Source: an uncultured Paraprevotella sp.
GTDB lineage: Bacteria; Bacteroidota; Bacteroidia; Bacteroidales; Bacteroidaceae
Assembly: GCA_944321365.1 (NCBI GenBank)
Contig: CALULA010000020.1
Span: forward strand, 1-35,531
Direction of reading: 5' to 3'
Length of the DNA stretch: 35,531 bases
In this document: one piece after another, positions 16,580 to 27,245 of the stretch
Layout: each line of letters opens with the position of its first letter
Numbering within the stretch: position 1 is the first letter of the stretch
Made by a program: the position numbers and the translations under genes
Notes under the pieces: model-generated
Databases searched by the model: none
Told to the model about the DNA's origin: nothing
What the model saw: the letters and a program-made list of their open reading frames with translations, nothing else

Positions 16580-16609
16580 AAGTGAGGGGCTTGATAAGGC
16601 CTCTCACTT
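16580..16609 (+). promoter_or_regulatory. Leader hairpin in front of rimP
   Basis: An 11-bp stem (AAGTGAGGGGC / GCCTCTCACTT, one G-U) with an 8-nt loop occupies most of the predicted leader and ends 19 nt before the rimP ATG. It is followed by TGTGTTT, which is a poor U-tract. It may affect translation or pausing rather than termination. Confidence 0.6.
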
Positions 16610-16628
16610 TGTGTTTAAAAAAGTACGC

Positions 16629-17096
16629 ATGATAGAGAAAAGCATTGTAAAGAGGTTGGTGGATGAATGGCTGGAAGGGAAAGACTACTTTCTGGTAGAC
16701 ATCACAGTGAGTGAGGATGACCGCATCGTGGTGGAAATTGACCATGCCGAGGGGGTATGGATTGAGGATTGTGTTGATTTGAGCCGTTTCATAGAGAGTC
16801 ATCTGAGTCGTGAAGAAGAGGATTACGAGCTGGAGGTGGGAAGTGCCGGTATCGGTCAGCCTTTCAAAGTATTCCAGCAATATGTGAACCATGTCGGTTG
16901 TGAAGTGGAGGTACTGACCTGTGACGGGAAGAAATTGCGGGGGGTGTTGACAGCTGCTTATGAAGATCATTTTGAAGTGACTCAGAGCGTGAAACGCCGT
17001 GTGGAAGGCAGCAAGCGTCCGCATCTGGTTTCCGAGGTGTGCTCTTTCCGTTATGCGGAGGTGAAATATACGAAATATCTAATAAGTTTTAAATAG
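16629..17096 (+). CDS. rimP: Ribosome maturation factor RimP
   Basis: A 155-aa RimP, needed for maturation of the 30S subunit. The N-terminal alpha/beta domain (~1-80) contains VEIDHAEGVWIEDCVDLSRFIE and ELEVGSAGIGQPF, both hallmarks of the family. The C-terminal SH3-like barrel (~85-155) follows. I choose the ATG at 16629 (MIEKSIV) because related proteins begin there; a GTG at 16611 in the same frame would add six residues and sits against the leader hairpin. It is the first gene of the conserved rimP-nusA-infB operon, 4 bp before nusA. Confidence 0.93.
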   Translation: MIEKSIVKRLVDEWLEGKDYFLVDITVSEDDRIVVEIDHAEGVWIEDCVDLSRFIESHLSREEEDYELEVGSAGIGQPFKVFQQYVNHVGCEVEVLTCDGKKLRGVLTAAYEDHFEVTQSVKRRVEGSKRPHLVSEVCSFRYAEVKYTKYLISFK

Positions 17097-17100
17097 CATC

Positions 17101-18363
17101 ATGGCAAAGAAAGCAGAAAGTATAAATCTGATAGAGACATTTTCAGAATTCAAGGAGACGAAAAACATAGACCGTGCCACGCTGGTAAGTGTGCTTGAGG
17201 AGAGCTTCCGCAGCGTGATAGCCAAAATGTTCGGATCGGACGAGAATTACGATGTGATAGTCAATCCTGATAAGGGGGATTTTGAGATTTACCGTAACCG
17301 TAAAGTGGTCCCTGACGGCGAGGTGCGGGATGATAACCGTGAGATAGGCCTGAGCGAGGCTCGCTGCATTGACGGTGATTATGAAGTGGGAGAAGAGGTG
17401 AGCGAAAGTGTGGATTTTACGCGCTTCGGGCGGCGGGCTATTCTGACGCTGCGCCAGACCCTGGCCAGCAAGTTGCTGGAACTGGAGCATGACAGTCTGT
17501 ATAACAAATATAAGGACCGCGTGGGTGAGCTGGTCAGTGCGGAGGTCTATCAGGTGTGGAAGAAGGAGATGCTCTGCGTGGACGATGAGGGGAACGAGTT
17601 GCTGTTGCCCAAGAGCGAGCAGATTCCGTCGGACTTCTACCGTAAGGGTGAGGCCGTGAGGGCTGTTGTGGCTCGCGTGGATAATGCTACGGGTAATCCG
17701 AAAATTATCCTGAGCCGCACTTCGCCTGTGTTCCTGCAGCGGCTGCTGGAAGCTGAGGTGCCGGAAATACATGACGGGCTGATTACGGTGCGGGCTATTG
17801 CACGTATGCCGGGTGAACGGGCCAAGGTGGCCGTGGAGAGTTACGATGAGCGGATCGACCCCGTCGGAGCCTGTGTGGGCGTGCGGGGCAGCCGTGTGCA
17901 TGGCATTGTGCGTGAATTGCGTGGTGAGAACATAGATGTGATCAACTACACGCAGAATATCTCGCTGCTGATCACACGGGCATTGAGCCCGGCTACGGTG
18001 AACAGTATCCGTGTACACGAGGAGCAGCGTAAGGCAGAAGTTTATCTGAATCCGGATCAGGTGTCGTTGGCCATCGGCAAGAACGGACTGAACATCAAGC
18101 TGGCCAGTATGCTCACGGAATATACCATCGACGTGTTCCGCGAGGTGGAAGGTGCCGAGGGTGAGGGTGATGACATCTATCTGGATGAGTTCGCCGGCGA
18201 TATAGATCCTTGGGTCATAGGAGAGCTGAAGCGCATAGGGCTGGAGACGGCACGCGATGTGCTGGAGGCTCCGCGCGACATGTTGGTATCAAGAGCCGAC
18301 CTGGAAGAGGAGACGGTGGACGAGGTGTTGCGGATCCTGAGAGAAGAGTTTGAGGAGGAATAA
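17101..18363 (+). CDS. nusA: Transcription termination/antitermination factor NusA
   Basis: A 420-aa NusA, which binds RNA polymerase and nascent RNA to modulate pausing, termination and antitermination. The order is: N-terminal polymerase-binding domain (~1-125), S1 domain (~130-205), then tandem KH domains (~210-345, with ACVGVRGSRVHGIVRELRGE and SLAIGKNGLNIKLAS). A short acidic tail (~355-420) resembles one helical acidic-repeat-type unit. The two full C-terminal acidic repeats of E. coli NusA are absent, as is usual outside proteobacteria. It lies 4 bp after rimP and 12 bp before infB. Confidence 0.97.
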   Translation: MAKKAESINLIETFSEFKETKNIDRATLVSVLEESFRSVIAKMFGSDENYDVIVNPDKGDFEIYRNRKVVPDGEVRDDNREIGLSEARCIDGDYEVGEEVSESVDFTRFGRRAILTLRQTLASKLLELEHDSLYNKYKDRVGELVSAEVYQVWKKEMLCVDDEGNELLLPKSEQIPSDFYRKGEAVRAVVARVDNATGNPKIILSRTSPVFLQRLLEAEVPEIHDGLITVRAIARMPGERAKVAVESYDERIDPVGACVGVRGSRVHGIVRELRGENIDVINYTQNISLLITRALSPATVNSIRVHEEQRKAEVYLNPDQVSLAIGKNGLNIKLASMLTEYTIDVFREVEGAEGEGDDIYLDEFAGDIDPWVIGELKRIGLETARDVLEAPRDMLVSRADLEEETVDEVLRILREEFEEE

Positions 18364-18375
18364 TAGTGTGCGCGT

Positions 18376-21162
18376 ATGAGTATAAGACTGAATAAAGTAA
18401 CGAAAGAATGCAATGTGGGTCTCCAGACAGCTGTGGAGTTCCTGCAGAAGAAAGGTTTCACAGATATAGAAGCCAACCCTAATACCAAAATCAGTGACGA
18501 ACAGTATCAGATGCTGGTGGCGGAGTTTAAAAAGGACAAGGGGTTGCGCGATGATGCGGCTGTGCTGAGCCGCAAGAGGCAACATAAAGAGAAAAAGGCT
18601 ACGATTGCTTTGGGTGGCGGTGAGCAGCCTGTGGCAGAGGTGCTTCCGACATCGGAGGTGAAAGCGGACAGAAAGCTGAAAATAGTAGGGCATATCGATT
18701 TGCAGCGGCTTTCGGCTGTGAGGCCGGCCTCCGCTGCACCATCGGCGGAGGTGCCGCCTGCTGATCAGACTACAGGTGAGATACAGGAGACGGCGTCGGC
18801 TGTTCAGCCGACAGCTGAGAAAACAGAGCCGGACGAAACGGTTGCCGGAGCCGGGAAAGATGACGGTGTGTTTCGCCTGACTACGGCGGTGCAGGCCGTC
18901 CCTCAGTTGAAGGTGAAGGGGCATATTGATCTGGACAGCCTGAACCAGTCGACCCGTCCACGCAAGAAAACCAAAGAGGAAAAACGCAAGGAGCGTGAGG
19001 AGAAAAGCCGTATGGCCGGGCAGGAACGTGGCGGCCGGCAGAATGGGTCGTCAGCGTCCGGGCAGGCCTCTGATGTGTCCGGTGAAGTGCGTAAGAAACA
19101 GCGTGTGCGTATCGGTAAGGAACGTGTAGACGTGAATGCGGTGGCCAGCGGTGGCCAGCAGAATGGCAAGATGAAAAAGGACGCTGCTGCCGGCAGGCAG
19201 AACGGCCGTCATGGTGGAAACCGGAATCTGCGTCAGGCTGCTCCCGTGCGTCCGGAGGTTTCGGATGAGGATGTGGCACGGCAGGTGAAAGAGACGCTGG
19301 CACGTCTGACTGGTAAGAACAAGGGCAACAAAAGTGCCAAATACCGTCGGGAGAAGCGTGAGAACGTACGGGCCAGCATGGAGCAGATGATGGAAGAGCG
19401 TGAAGCGGAAAGCAAGGTACTTAAACTTACGGAGTTCGTTACGGCCAACGAATTGGCTGTGATGATGAATATTCCGGTTACGCAGGTCATTGCCACTTGT
19501 ATGAGCATCGGCATCATGGTGTCCATCAACCAGCGACTGGATGCCGAGACCATCAATCTGGTGGCCGAGGAGTTCGGCTTTAAGACAGAGTATGTCAGTG
19601 CGGAAGTTTCCGAGGCGGTGAATGAGGAGGAAGACGATGAAGAGGATCTGGTTCCGCGGGCTCCTATTGTGACGGTTATGGGTCATGTGGACCATGGTAA
19701 GACTTCTCTGTTGGACTATATCCGTAAGACGAACGTGATAGCCGGAGAGGCCGGTGGTATCACCCAGCATATCGGTGCCTACAACGTGACGCTGGAAGAC
19801 GGACGCCACATCACGTTTCTGGATACACCGGGGCACGAGGCTTTCACGGCCATGCGTGCACGCGGTGCGCAAGTGACGGACATTGCCATCATTATCATTG
19901 CTGCTGATGACGACATCATGCCGCAGACGAAAGAGGCCATAAACCATGCCATGGCTGCCGGAGTGCCGATTGTGTTTGCCATTAATAAGATAGATAAGCC
20001 GGGGGCGAATCCTGACAAAATCAAAGAGGGGCTGGCGGCTATGAACTTCCTGGTGGAGGACTGGGGCGGTAAGTACCAGAGCCAGGACATCTCGGCCAAG
20101 AAAGGCACGGGCGTGGATGAGTTGCTGGAGAAGGTCCTGCTGGAAGCGGAAATGCTGGATCTGAAGGCTAACCCTAACCGGAAAGCGACGGGCTCGGTTA
20201 TTGAGTCTTCGCTGGATAAAGGACGTGGATATGTAGCCACGGTGTTGGTGTCCAACGGTACGCTGCATGTGGGCGACATCTTGTTGGCCGGAACGCATTA
20301 CGGCCGTGTCAAGGCGATGTTCAACGAACGCAACCAGCGCGTGACGGAGATCGGTCCGGCTCAGGCGGCCACTATCCTCGGACTGAACGGTGCGCCGACA
20401 GCCGGCGATACGTTCCACGTGATGAACACCGAGCAGGAGGCACGCGAGATTACCAGCAAACGCGAGCAGCTGCAGCGCGAGCAGGGCCTGCGCACGCAGA
20501 AGATGCTCACGCTGGACGAGGTGGGTCGCCGTATCGCCTTGGGTGGCTTCCAGGAACTGAACGTGATTGTGAAGGGCGACGTGGACGGTTCCATCGAGGC
20601 CCTGAGCGATTCGCTCATCAAACTCTCTACGGAGAAGATTGCCGTGAACGTCATCCACAAGGCTGTGGGACAGATTTCCGAGAGCGACGTAGCGCTGGCT
20701 GCGGCTTCCGAGGCCATCATCATCGGCTTCCAGGTGCGTCCGTCTGCCACGGCACGTAAGCTGGCCGAGCAGCAGGGCGTGGACATCCGTCTCTACTCTA
20801 TCATCTACGATGCGATAGAGGAGGTGAAGGCTGCCATGGAGGGCATGTTGGCTCCGGAGGTGAAGGAGGAAGTCACTGCGACACTGGAAGTCCGCCAGGT
20901 TTATCATATCAGCAAGGTGGGCACTGTGGCCGGAGCCTATGTGGTGGACGGCAAGGTGCAGCGTACAAATAAGGTACGCCTGATTCGCGACGGCATTGTG
21001 GTGCATACCGGACAGATCAATGCCCTGAAGCGCTTCAAGGATGATGTGAAGGAAGTCAGTACAAACTTTGAGTGCGGTATCAGTCTGGTGAACTACAACG
21101 ACATCCGCGAGGGCGACATGCTGGAGACGTTCCAGGAAGTGGAAGTCAAGGCCAAGCTGTAA
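18376..21162 (+). CDS. infB: Translation initiation factor IF-2
   Basis: A 928-aa IF-2, the GTPase that brings initiator fMet-tRNA to the 30S subunit and promotes subunit joining. Residues 1-55 are the IF2 N-terminal helical domain. A long charged low-complexity linker (~60-340, rich in Lys, Glu, Arg and Gln) follows, then a second N-domain (~350-400). The G domain has G1 GHVDHGKT at 436-443, G3 DTPGHE and G4 NKID. Domains II-IV with the C-terminal fMet-tRNA-binding module complete it. The linker length is typical for Bacteroidetes IF-2. Confidence 0.98.
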   Translation: MSIRLNKVTKECNVGLQTAVEFLQKKGFTDIEANPNTKISDEQYQMLVAEFKKDKGLRDDAAVLSRKRQHKEKKATIALGGGEQPVAEVLPTSEVKADRKLKIVGHIDLQRLSAVRPASAAPSAEVPPADQTTGEIQETASAVQPTAEKTEPDETVAGAGKDDGVFRLTTAVQAVPQLKVKGHIDLDSLNQSTRPRKKTKEEKRKEREEKSRMAGQERGGRQNGSSASGQASDVSGEVRKKQRVRIGKERVDVNAVASGGQQNGKMKKDAAAGRQNGRHGGNRNLRQAAPVRPEVSDEDVARQVKETLARLTGKNKGNKSAKYRREKRENVRASMEQMMEEREAESKVLKLTEFVTANELAVMMNIPVTQVIATCMSIGIMVSINQRLDAETINLVAEEFGFKTEYVSAEVSEAVNEEEDDEEDLVPRAPIVTVMGHVDHGKTSLLDYIRKTNVIAGEAGGITQHIGAYNVTLEDGRHITFLDTPGHEAFTAMRARGAQVTDIAIIIIAADDDIMPQTKEAINHAMAAGVPIVFAINKIDKPGANPDKIKEGLAAMNFLVEDWGGKYQSQDISAKKGTGVDELLEKVLLEAEMLDLKANPNRKATGSVIESSLDKGRGYVATVLVSNGTLHVGDILLAGTHYGRVKAMFNERNQRVTEIGPAQAATILGLNGAPTAGDTFHVMNTEQEAREITSKREQLQREQGLRTQKMLTLDEVGRRIALGGFQELNVIVKGDVDGSIEALSDSLIKLSTEKIAVNVIHKAVGQISESDVALAAASEAIIIGFQVRPSATARKLAEQQGVDIRLYSIIYDAIEEVKAAMEGMLAPEVKEEVTATLEVRQVYHISKVGTVAGAYVVDGKVQRTNKVRLIRDGIVVHTGQINALKRFKDDVKEVSTNFECGISLVNYNDIREGDMLETFQEVEVKAKL

Positions 21163-21174
21163 CACCCGTTCCGG

Positions 21175-21690
21175 ATGAACGCACTGGACATTGCCATTCT
21201 GGTCGTCGGGGTGCTGGGGCTGGTCAAGGGCTACGTCAGCGGCTTCTTCCGGCAGGTGGTCTCCATCGTGGGCTTCCTGGCGGGGTTGCTGGTGGCGTTT
21301 ATGCTTTACGCCACGCTGGGCGACTGGCTGGCTCCCTACGTGGGTGGCAGTCTGCAGACTGGGCGCGCACTGGCATTCATCCTCTTGTGGGTAGGTGTGC
21401 CGGTGGGGCTTTCGCTCTTGGCTTTCGTGCTGACCAAGGCAGCGGAAGGCGTCTGTCTGGGAGGGCTGAACCGTCTGGGGGGTGCCCTGCTTTGCTGTCT
21501 GAAGTACATGGTCTTTCTGAGCTGTGTGCTGAATGTGGCCGACAGGGTGCGCCTGATTCCGTTATCCATGGAGCAACGGTCACATTTATATGGTCCGGTG
21601 AAAACTGTGTCGGCCATGTTGTTTGAGACATGCAAGTCACATGCCGCCCGGACGGTGCTCCCTTTGATGGATGCCGGTGTTGCGGATTGA
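21175..21690 (+). CDS. CvpA family membrane protein
   Basis: A 171-aa integral membrane protein of the CvpA family (named for a factor needed for colicin V production in E. coli). The N-terminus NALDIAILVVGVLGLVKGYVSGF matches the family, and four hydrophobic helices are visible in the first ~125 residues. The C-terminal tail is soluble and variable. The biochemical role is not settled. It is 12 bp after infB and probably the last gene of the rimP operon. Confidence 0.88.
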   Translation: MNALDIAILVVGVLGLVKGYVSGFFRQVVSIVGFLAGLLVAFMLYATLGDWLAPYVGGSLQTGRALAFILLWVGVPVGLSLLAFVLTKAAEGVCLGGLNRLGGALLCCLKYMVFLSCVLNVADRVRLIPLSMEQRSHLYGPVKTVSAMLFETCKSHAARTVLPLMDAGVAD

Positions 21691-21774
21691 AATACAATTT
21701 GTATAGATTTAAAAAACAGGAAAAGACAGGAATGTGCATTTGTGTAGCGCATTCTGCTCTTTGACGGTCAGGAT

Positions 21775-23268
21775 ATGAAGATGAAGGAAAAGGATGAAGA
21801 GATGAGAGGCCGGGCGGATGTCAAGAACCGTTATGTCCGCGAGGTGACTCAGAAAAAATACGAATACGGATTCACGACCGATGTACAGACAGAGGTTATC
21901 GAGCGCGGTCTGAACGAAGATGTGGTGCGCCTGATTTCGGCAAAGAAGGAAGAGCCGGAGTGGCTACTGGAGTTCCGGCTGGCTGCCTACCGCTACTGGC
22001 AGACGCAGGAGCAGCCGACGTGGGGTCATCTGACGCTGCCTGAGATAGACTACCAGGCCATTTCCTATTATGCCGACCCCACGAAAGGCAACAAGAAGAA
22101 TGGGCCGAAGAGCCTGGACGAGATTGATCCGGAACTGATGAAGACGTTCGACAAACTGGGCATTCCATTGGAAGAACGATTGGCTCTGAGCGGTACGGCG
22201 GTGGATGCCGTGATGGACTCTGTGTCCGTGAAGACCACCTTCAAGGAGAAACTCTCCGAGCGCGGCATCATATTCTGCTCCATCAGCGAGGCTGTGCGCG
22301 AGTACCCTGATCTGGTGAAGCAGTATCTGGGTTCGGTGGTACCCTATCGTGACAACTATTTCGCGGCCTTGAACTCCGCTGTGTTCAGCGACGGTTCGTT
22401 TGTATATATTCCCAAGGGCGTCCGCTGCCCGATGGAGCTTTCCACCTACTTCCGCATCAATGCCCGCAACACGGGCCAGTTCGAGCGCACGCTGATTGTC
22501 TGCGATGACGGCGGCTACGTGTCGTATCTGGAGGGCTGTACGGCACCGATGCGCGATGAGAACCAGCTGCATGCGGCCATAGTGGAAATTGTGGTGAACG
22601 AGAATGCCGAGGTGAAGTACAGCACGGTGCAGAACTGGTACCCCGGTGATGCCGAGGGGCGCGGCGGCGTGCTGAACCTGGTGACGAAGCGTGGTCACCT
22701 GCGCGGAGCGAACAGCAAGCTGTCGTGGACACAGGTGGAGACCGGTTCCGCCGTGACGTGGAAATACCCCAGTTGCGTGCTGTCTGGCGACAACTCGCAG
22801 GCGGAGTTCTACAGCGTGGCCGTGACCAACCACCACCAGCAGGCCGACACCGGCACGAAGATGATTCATCTGGGCCGCAACACGAAGAGCACCATCATCA
22901 GCAAGGGCATATCGGCCGGCAAGAGCCAGAACTCCTACCGCGGTCTGGTGCGCGTGGCCTCCAAGGCCGACGGGGCGCGCAACTATAGTTCGTGCGACTC
23001 CCTGCTGCTGGGCAGTGAGTGCGGTGCGCACACCTTCCCCTACATGGACGTGTGCAACGACACGGCCATCGTGGAGCACGAGGCCACCACGTCTAAGATC
23101 TCAGAAGAGCAGCTGTTCTACTGCAACCAGCGCGGCATCCCCACCGAGGAGGCCGTGGGGCTGATTGTGAACGGCTATGCCAAGGATGTAATTAACAAGT
23201 TGCCCATGGAGTTTGCCGTAGAGGCGCAGAAGCTCCTCAGCGTGTCGCTGGAGGGCACGGTGGGCTGA
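21775..23268 (+). CDS. sufB: Fe-S cluster assembly scaffold SufB
   Basis: A 497-aa SufB, the scaffold subunit that builds Fe-S clusters within the SufBC2D complex. The conserved N-terminal region ([20 protein letters not shown]), the beta-helix core and the C-terminal segment ([27 protein letters not shown]) with its conserved Cys are all present. Several in-frame ATGs (21775, 21781, 21802) crowd the start; the first is taken but a later one is possible. It is 84 bp after the CvpA gene, with a weak hairpin at about 21731-21754 that has no U-tract. It could be read through from upstream or have its own promoter, which I could not place. Confidence 0.96.
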   Translation: MKMKEKDEEMRGRADVKNRYVREVTQKKYEYGFTTDVQTEVIERGLNEDVVRLISAKKEEPEWLLEFRLAAYRYWQTQEQPTWGHLTLPEIDYQAISYYADPTKGNKKNGPKSLDEIDPELMKTFDKLGIPLEERLALSGTAVDAVMDSVSVKTTFKEKLSERGIIFCSISEAVREYPDLVKQYLGSVVPYRDNYFAALNSAVFSDGSFVYIPKGVRCPMELSTYFRINARNTGQFERTLIVCDDGGYVSYLEGCTAPMRDENQLHAAIVEIVVNENAEVKYSTVQNWYPGDAEGRGGVLNLVTKRGHLRGANSKLSWTQVETGSAVTWKYPSCVLSGDNSQAEFYSVAVTNHHQQADTGTKMIHLGRNTKSTIISKGISAGKSQNSYRGLVRVASKADGARNYSSCDSLLLGSECGAHTFPYMDVCNDTAIVEHEATTSKISEEQLFYCNQRGIPTEEAVGLIVNGYAKDVINKLPMEFAVEAQKLLSVSLEGTVG

Positions 23269-23300
23269 ACCAGATACAGTAAAAAAAGAAGCAAGACGTT

Positions 23301-24073
<773 letters not shown>

Positions 24074-24077
<4 letters not shown>

Positions 24078-25411
24078 GCAGCGAACGGCAGTATCTCGAC
24101 ATCTTCACCGCCCACCGTGAGATGATTGACCGCCACAGTGCGGGTGTGCTGAACGCCCTGCGCGGAAAGGCTTACGATGACTTTTCCCGCATGGGTTTCC
24201 CCACGCGCAAGGTGGAGCGTTATAAATATACAGATGTGTCTGCGGCCTTTGCCCCCGACTACGGGCTGAACCTGAATCGTGTGAAGTTCGCCGTGGACCC
24301 CCGCGAGGCATTCCGCTGCGAAGTGCCCAATCTGGGCACCTCGCTCCATTTCATCGTCAACGACAGTTTCTACAGTCGGCCCGCTCCGTCCCTGCCGGAG
24401 GGCGTGGTGGTCTGCTCCCTGAAGCAGGCCGCTGAGACATATCCCGACAGGGTAGCGGCCGCCTATGGTCGGCTGGCCCGTACGGAAAAGGATGCCATCA
24501 ACGCACTGAACACCATGCTGGCGCAGGACGGCCTGTTCGTCTATGTGCCCAAGGGCGTGGAGGTGGAACGCACCATACAGGTGGTTAACCTGCTCCGCTC
24601 CGACGTTGACCTGATGGCCAACCGTCGCGTGCTGGCCGTGCTGGAGGAGGGTGCCAGGGCGCGGCTGCTGTTCTGCGACCACGCTGCGGACGACCGCAAC
24701 TTCCTTGTTACCCAGGTGGTGGAGGCCTTTGTGGGCGAGCGCGCCTCGCTGGAGCTGTATGAGCTGGAGGAGACGCACGCGAAGAACCACCGCTTCAGCA
24801 ACCTCTATGTGGATCAGCAGCGCGACAGCCGGGTGACGCTCTGCAACTTCACGCTCACGGGTGGCCTGACGCGCAATCGCACGGACCTGACCCTGTCCGG
24901 TGAGGGTGCTGCGGCGGACCTCTACGGCTGTGTGATTGCCGATGGGGAGCAGCGGGTGGACAACAACACCCTGATAGACCACCGTGCGGAACGCTGCACG
25001 AGCAACCAGCTTTATAAGTATGTGCTGGACGATGCGGCCGTGGGTGCCTTTGCCGGTCGTGTACTGGTGCGCGAGGGGGCGCAGCACAGCCGGTCCGTGG
25101 AGCGCAACGCCAACCTGTGCGGCACCCGCGAGGCCCGCATGTACGCCCAGCCCATGCTGGAGATCTATGCCGACGACGTGCAGTGCAGCCACGGTTCCAC
25201 CGTGGGGCAGATGGACGAGCAGGCGCTGTTCTATATGCGTCAGCGCGGCATCGGTCTGGACGAGGCGCGGATGCTGCTGAAGATGGCCTTTGCGGACGAG
25301 GTCATCAGTGCTATCGGACTGGACCCCCTGCGCAACCGCCTGCACCATCTGGTGGAGAAGCGTTTCCGCGGCGAGCTGGGCCACTGTTCGGGATGTAGAC
25401 TCTGCAAATGA
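24074..25411 (+). CDS. sufD: Fe-S cluster assembly protein SufD
   Basis: A 445-aa paralogue of SufB that pairs with it on the SufC dimer and helps iron entry into the scaffold. The N-terminal helical part carries the FPTRKVERYKYTD segment typical of SufD. The beta-helix core and the C-terminal HGSTVGQMDEQALFYMRQRGI match the family. The protein ends in a CSGCRLCK tail, a cysteine-rich ending I would not expect in every SufD. It overlaps both neighbours by 4 bp. Confidence 0.95.
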
Positions 25412-26634
25412 TACGGACTATGTACAACGTAGAAGAGATAAGGAAGGACTTCCCCATATTGGGACGCGAGGTCTATGGGCGTCCGTTGGTCTATCTGGAC
25501 AACGGTGCTACCACGCAGAAGCCGCGTTGTGTGGTGGAGGCCATGACGGACGAATACTATAATGTGAATGCCAACGTGCACCGCGGTGTGCACTTCCTGT
25601 CGCAGCAGGCCACGGAGCTGCACGAGGCGGCCCGCGAGACGGTGCGCCGTTTCCTGAATGCCCGCAGCACGGCCGAGATTATCTTCACCCGTGGCACCAC
25701 GGAGAGCATCAACCTCGTGGCCTCCTGCTTCGGCGAGGCCTGCATGCGCGAGGGCGACGAGGTCATCGTGAGCCAGATGGAGCACCACGCCAACATCGTG
25801 AGCTGGCAGCTGGTGCAGGCGCGGCGGGGCATCCGGCTGCGGGTGATTCCGATGAACGACCGCGGCGAGCTGCTTCTGGACGAGTACGAACGGCTGTTCA
25901 ACGACCGCACGCGCATCGTGGCCGTCACGCACGTGAGTAACGTGCTGGGCACGGTGAACCCCGTGCGGCGCATGATAGAGACGGCCCATGCCTACGGTGT
26001 GCCCGTGCTGGTGGACGGGGCGCAGGCCGTGCCCCACATGCCGGTGGACGTGCAGGCACTCGGTGCCGACTTCTATGCTTTCAGCGGCCACAAGGTGTAC
26101 GGCCCCACGGGAGTGGGCGTGCTCTATGGCAAGGAGGAGTGGCTGGACCGCCTGCCGCCTTACATGGGCGGGGGCGAAATGATCGACCATGTGTCGTTCG
26201 AGCGCACCACGTTCGCTCCCCTGCCGCTGAAGTTCGAGGCCGGAACGCCCGACTATGTGGCCACCACAGGGCTGGCCCGCGCGCTGGACTACGTGTCGCG
26301 CCTGGGCATGGACCAGATTCAGGCCCATGAGCAGCAGCTCACGCGCTATGCCTTGGAGCGCCTGCGGCAGATACCCGGCATGCGCATCCTGGGCAGTGCG
26401 GCGGAGCACGATGCCGTGGTGTCGTTCCTTGTGGGCGACATCCATCACCTGGACCTGGGCACGCTGCTCGACCGCCAGGGTATTGCCGTGCGCACGGGCC
26501 ACCACTGCGCCGAGCCGCTCATGCGCCGTTTGGGCGTGGAGGGTACGGTGCGTGCCTCTTTCGGCCTTTACAACACGCAGGCCGAGGTGGACGCCCTGGT
26601 CGAGGGGATAGAGCGCGCCGCTGCCATGTTCTGA
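25408..26634 (+). CDS. sufS: Cysteine desulfurase SufS
   Basis: A 408-aa PLP-dependent group II cysteine desulfurase that supplies sulfur as a persulfide. The cofactor lysine is Lys229 in SGHKVYGPTG, and the persulfide-forming cysteine is Cys367 in RTGHHCAEPLM. The N-terminal VYLDNGATTQKPRCVVEAM is characteristic. No sufE or sufU follows, so a partner must be encoded elsewhere or be absent. The first ATG overlaps the sufD stop; an in-frame ATG at 25420 is the alternative. A strong hairpin follows. Confidence 0.97.
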   Translation: MIRTMYNVEEIRKDFPILGREVYGRPLVYLDNGATTQKPRCVVEAMTDEYYNVNANVHRGVHFLSQQATELHEAARETVRRFLNARSTAEIIFTRGTTESINLVASCFGEACMREGDEVIVSQMEHHANIVSWQLVQARRGIRLRVIPMNDRGELLLDEYERLFNDRTRIVAVTHVSNVLGTVNPVRRMIETAHAYGVPVLVDGAQAVPHMPVDVQALGADFYAFSGHKVYGPTGVGVLYGKEEWLDRLPPYMGGGEMIDHVSFERTTFAPLPLKFEAGTPDYVATTGLARALDYVSRLGMDQIQAHEQQLTRYALERLRQIPGMRILGSAAEHDAVVSFLVGDIHHLDLGTLLDRQGIAVRTGHHCAEPLMRRLGVEGTVRASFGLYNTQAEVDALVEGIERAAAMF

Positions 26635-26666
26635 CCCCCGTGCAGCGGGCAAGAACCATAGTATAT

Positions 26667-26724
26667 CTCCGGCCGGAGCGGGAGTTCCCTTTTCTGCAGA
26701 GGGTTTCCGCTCCGGCCGGAGCTT
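26667..26724 (+). terminator. Terminator of the suf operon
   Basis: A stem of about 15 bp (26667-26681 with 26707-26721) and a loop of about 25 nt, followed by CTTTTCT, lies 32 bp after the sufS stop. Each arm contains the self-complementary CTCCGGCCGGAG, so alternative folds are possible. It also separates sufS from the converging small gene. Confidence 0.75.
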
Positions 26725-26757
26725 TTCTGTGCGCGCCTCCGCTGGCAGCGGGCGGGG

Positions 26758-26931
26758 TCAGTTCCATTCGTCCCAGTCCAGGAGGCCGCCGGCTTCGCAG
26801 GACATCTCATATAGGGCCTCGCGGGCTTCTTCTTCTGTGGCACCGTAGGCATAACAGGAGGGGTTCTGCGGGCGGCAGGCCAGGAAACCTTCAGGAGTCT
26901 CTTCGATGAGGCAAGAAAACAGTGTGTCCAT
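26758..26931 (-). CDS. 57-aa HicB-like small protein
   Basis: An open frame of 57 residues (MDTLFSCLIEETPEGFLA... ending DWDEWN). The pattern of two short beta strands, CRPQNPSCYAYGATEEEAREAL and then a helix resembles the partial RNase H-like fold of HicB-type proteins, in which GxTxEEAxxxL leads into the helix. No HicA-like toxin and no DNA-binding tail are present, so it is a stand-alone domain. A -7 element TATTTTTG lies at 26956-26963, 25 bp before the ATG. The assignment rests on pattern only and could be wrong; that it is a gene is better supported than its family. Confidence 0.65.
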   Translation of the reverse strand: MDTLFSCLIEETPEGFLACRPQNPSCYAYGATEEEAREALYEMSCEAGGLLDWDEWN

Positions 26932-26955
26932 GTTATTTTTCGTTTTAAGTCATCG

Positions 26956-26963
26956 CAAAAATA
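26956..26963 (-). promoter_or_regulatory. -7 element for the small HicB-like gene
   Basis: TATTTTTG on the minus strand matches TAnnTTTG. No TTTG is present 19-20 bp upstream, so it is a half-supported promoter. The rest of 26964-27119 shows nothing recognisable. Confidence 0.45.
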
Positions 26964-27119
26964 GCTCCTTGTTGTTTCATTTTGATGAATTGTCGGCTAA
27001 AATCCTCTTTCTTTTTGTGTCTGCCCAGTCTGACGGTTTCAAATCTGTGGCGGGCATCCGTGACCGGCATCTCCTATCCGTTATTCTCTTTTATTGAATG
27101 AGATCAGGATTTCATTTTC

Positions 27120-27150
27120 TTTGTCCGTCCGGACTTTTTTCCTAATTTTG
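27120..27150 (+). promoter_or_regulatory. sigma-ABfr-type promoter of the thioredoxin-rnhB pair
   Basis: TTTG (27120-27123), exactly 19 bp, TAATTTTG (27143-27150): a perfect match. Predicted leader of about 88 nt. Confidence 0.85.
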
Positions 27151-27245
27151 CGAAAGCAGATGGCCGTTTCCGTTTGTCGGTTGAAATGCAGGGGCAAGCG
27201 GGCGGTACTGTGGATGAATGACAAAACTAAAGCAGACTTAAAATC

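Noticed and set aside
19051..21165. A 704-codon open frame antisense to infB, and similar long frames opposite sufB, sufD and sufS
   Set aside because: These are shadows of well-conserved plus-strand genes and show no family motifs.
21731..21754. Hairpin GAATGTGC / GCGCATTC before sufB as a terminator
   Set aside because: The stem is only 8 bp with a G-U pair and there is no U-tract, so termination cannot be claimed.
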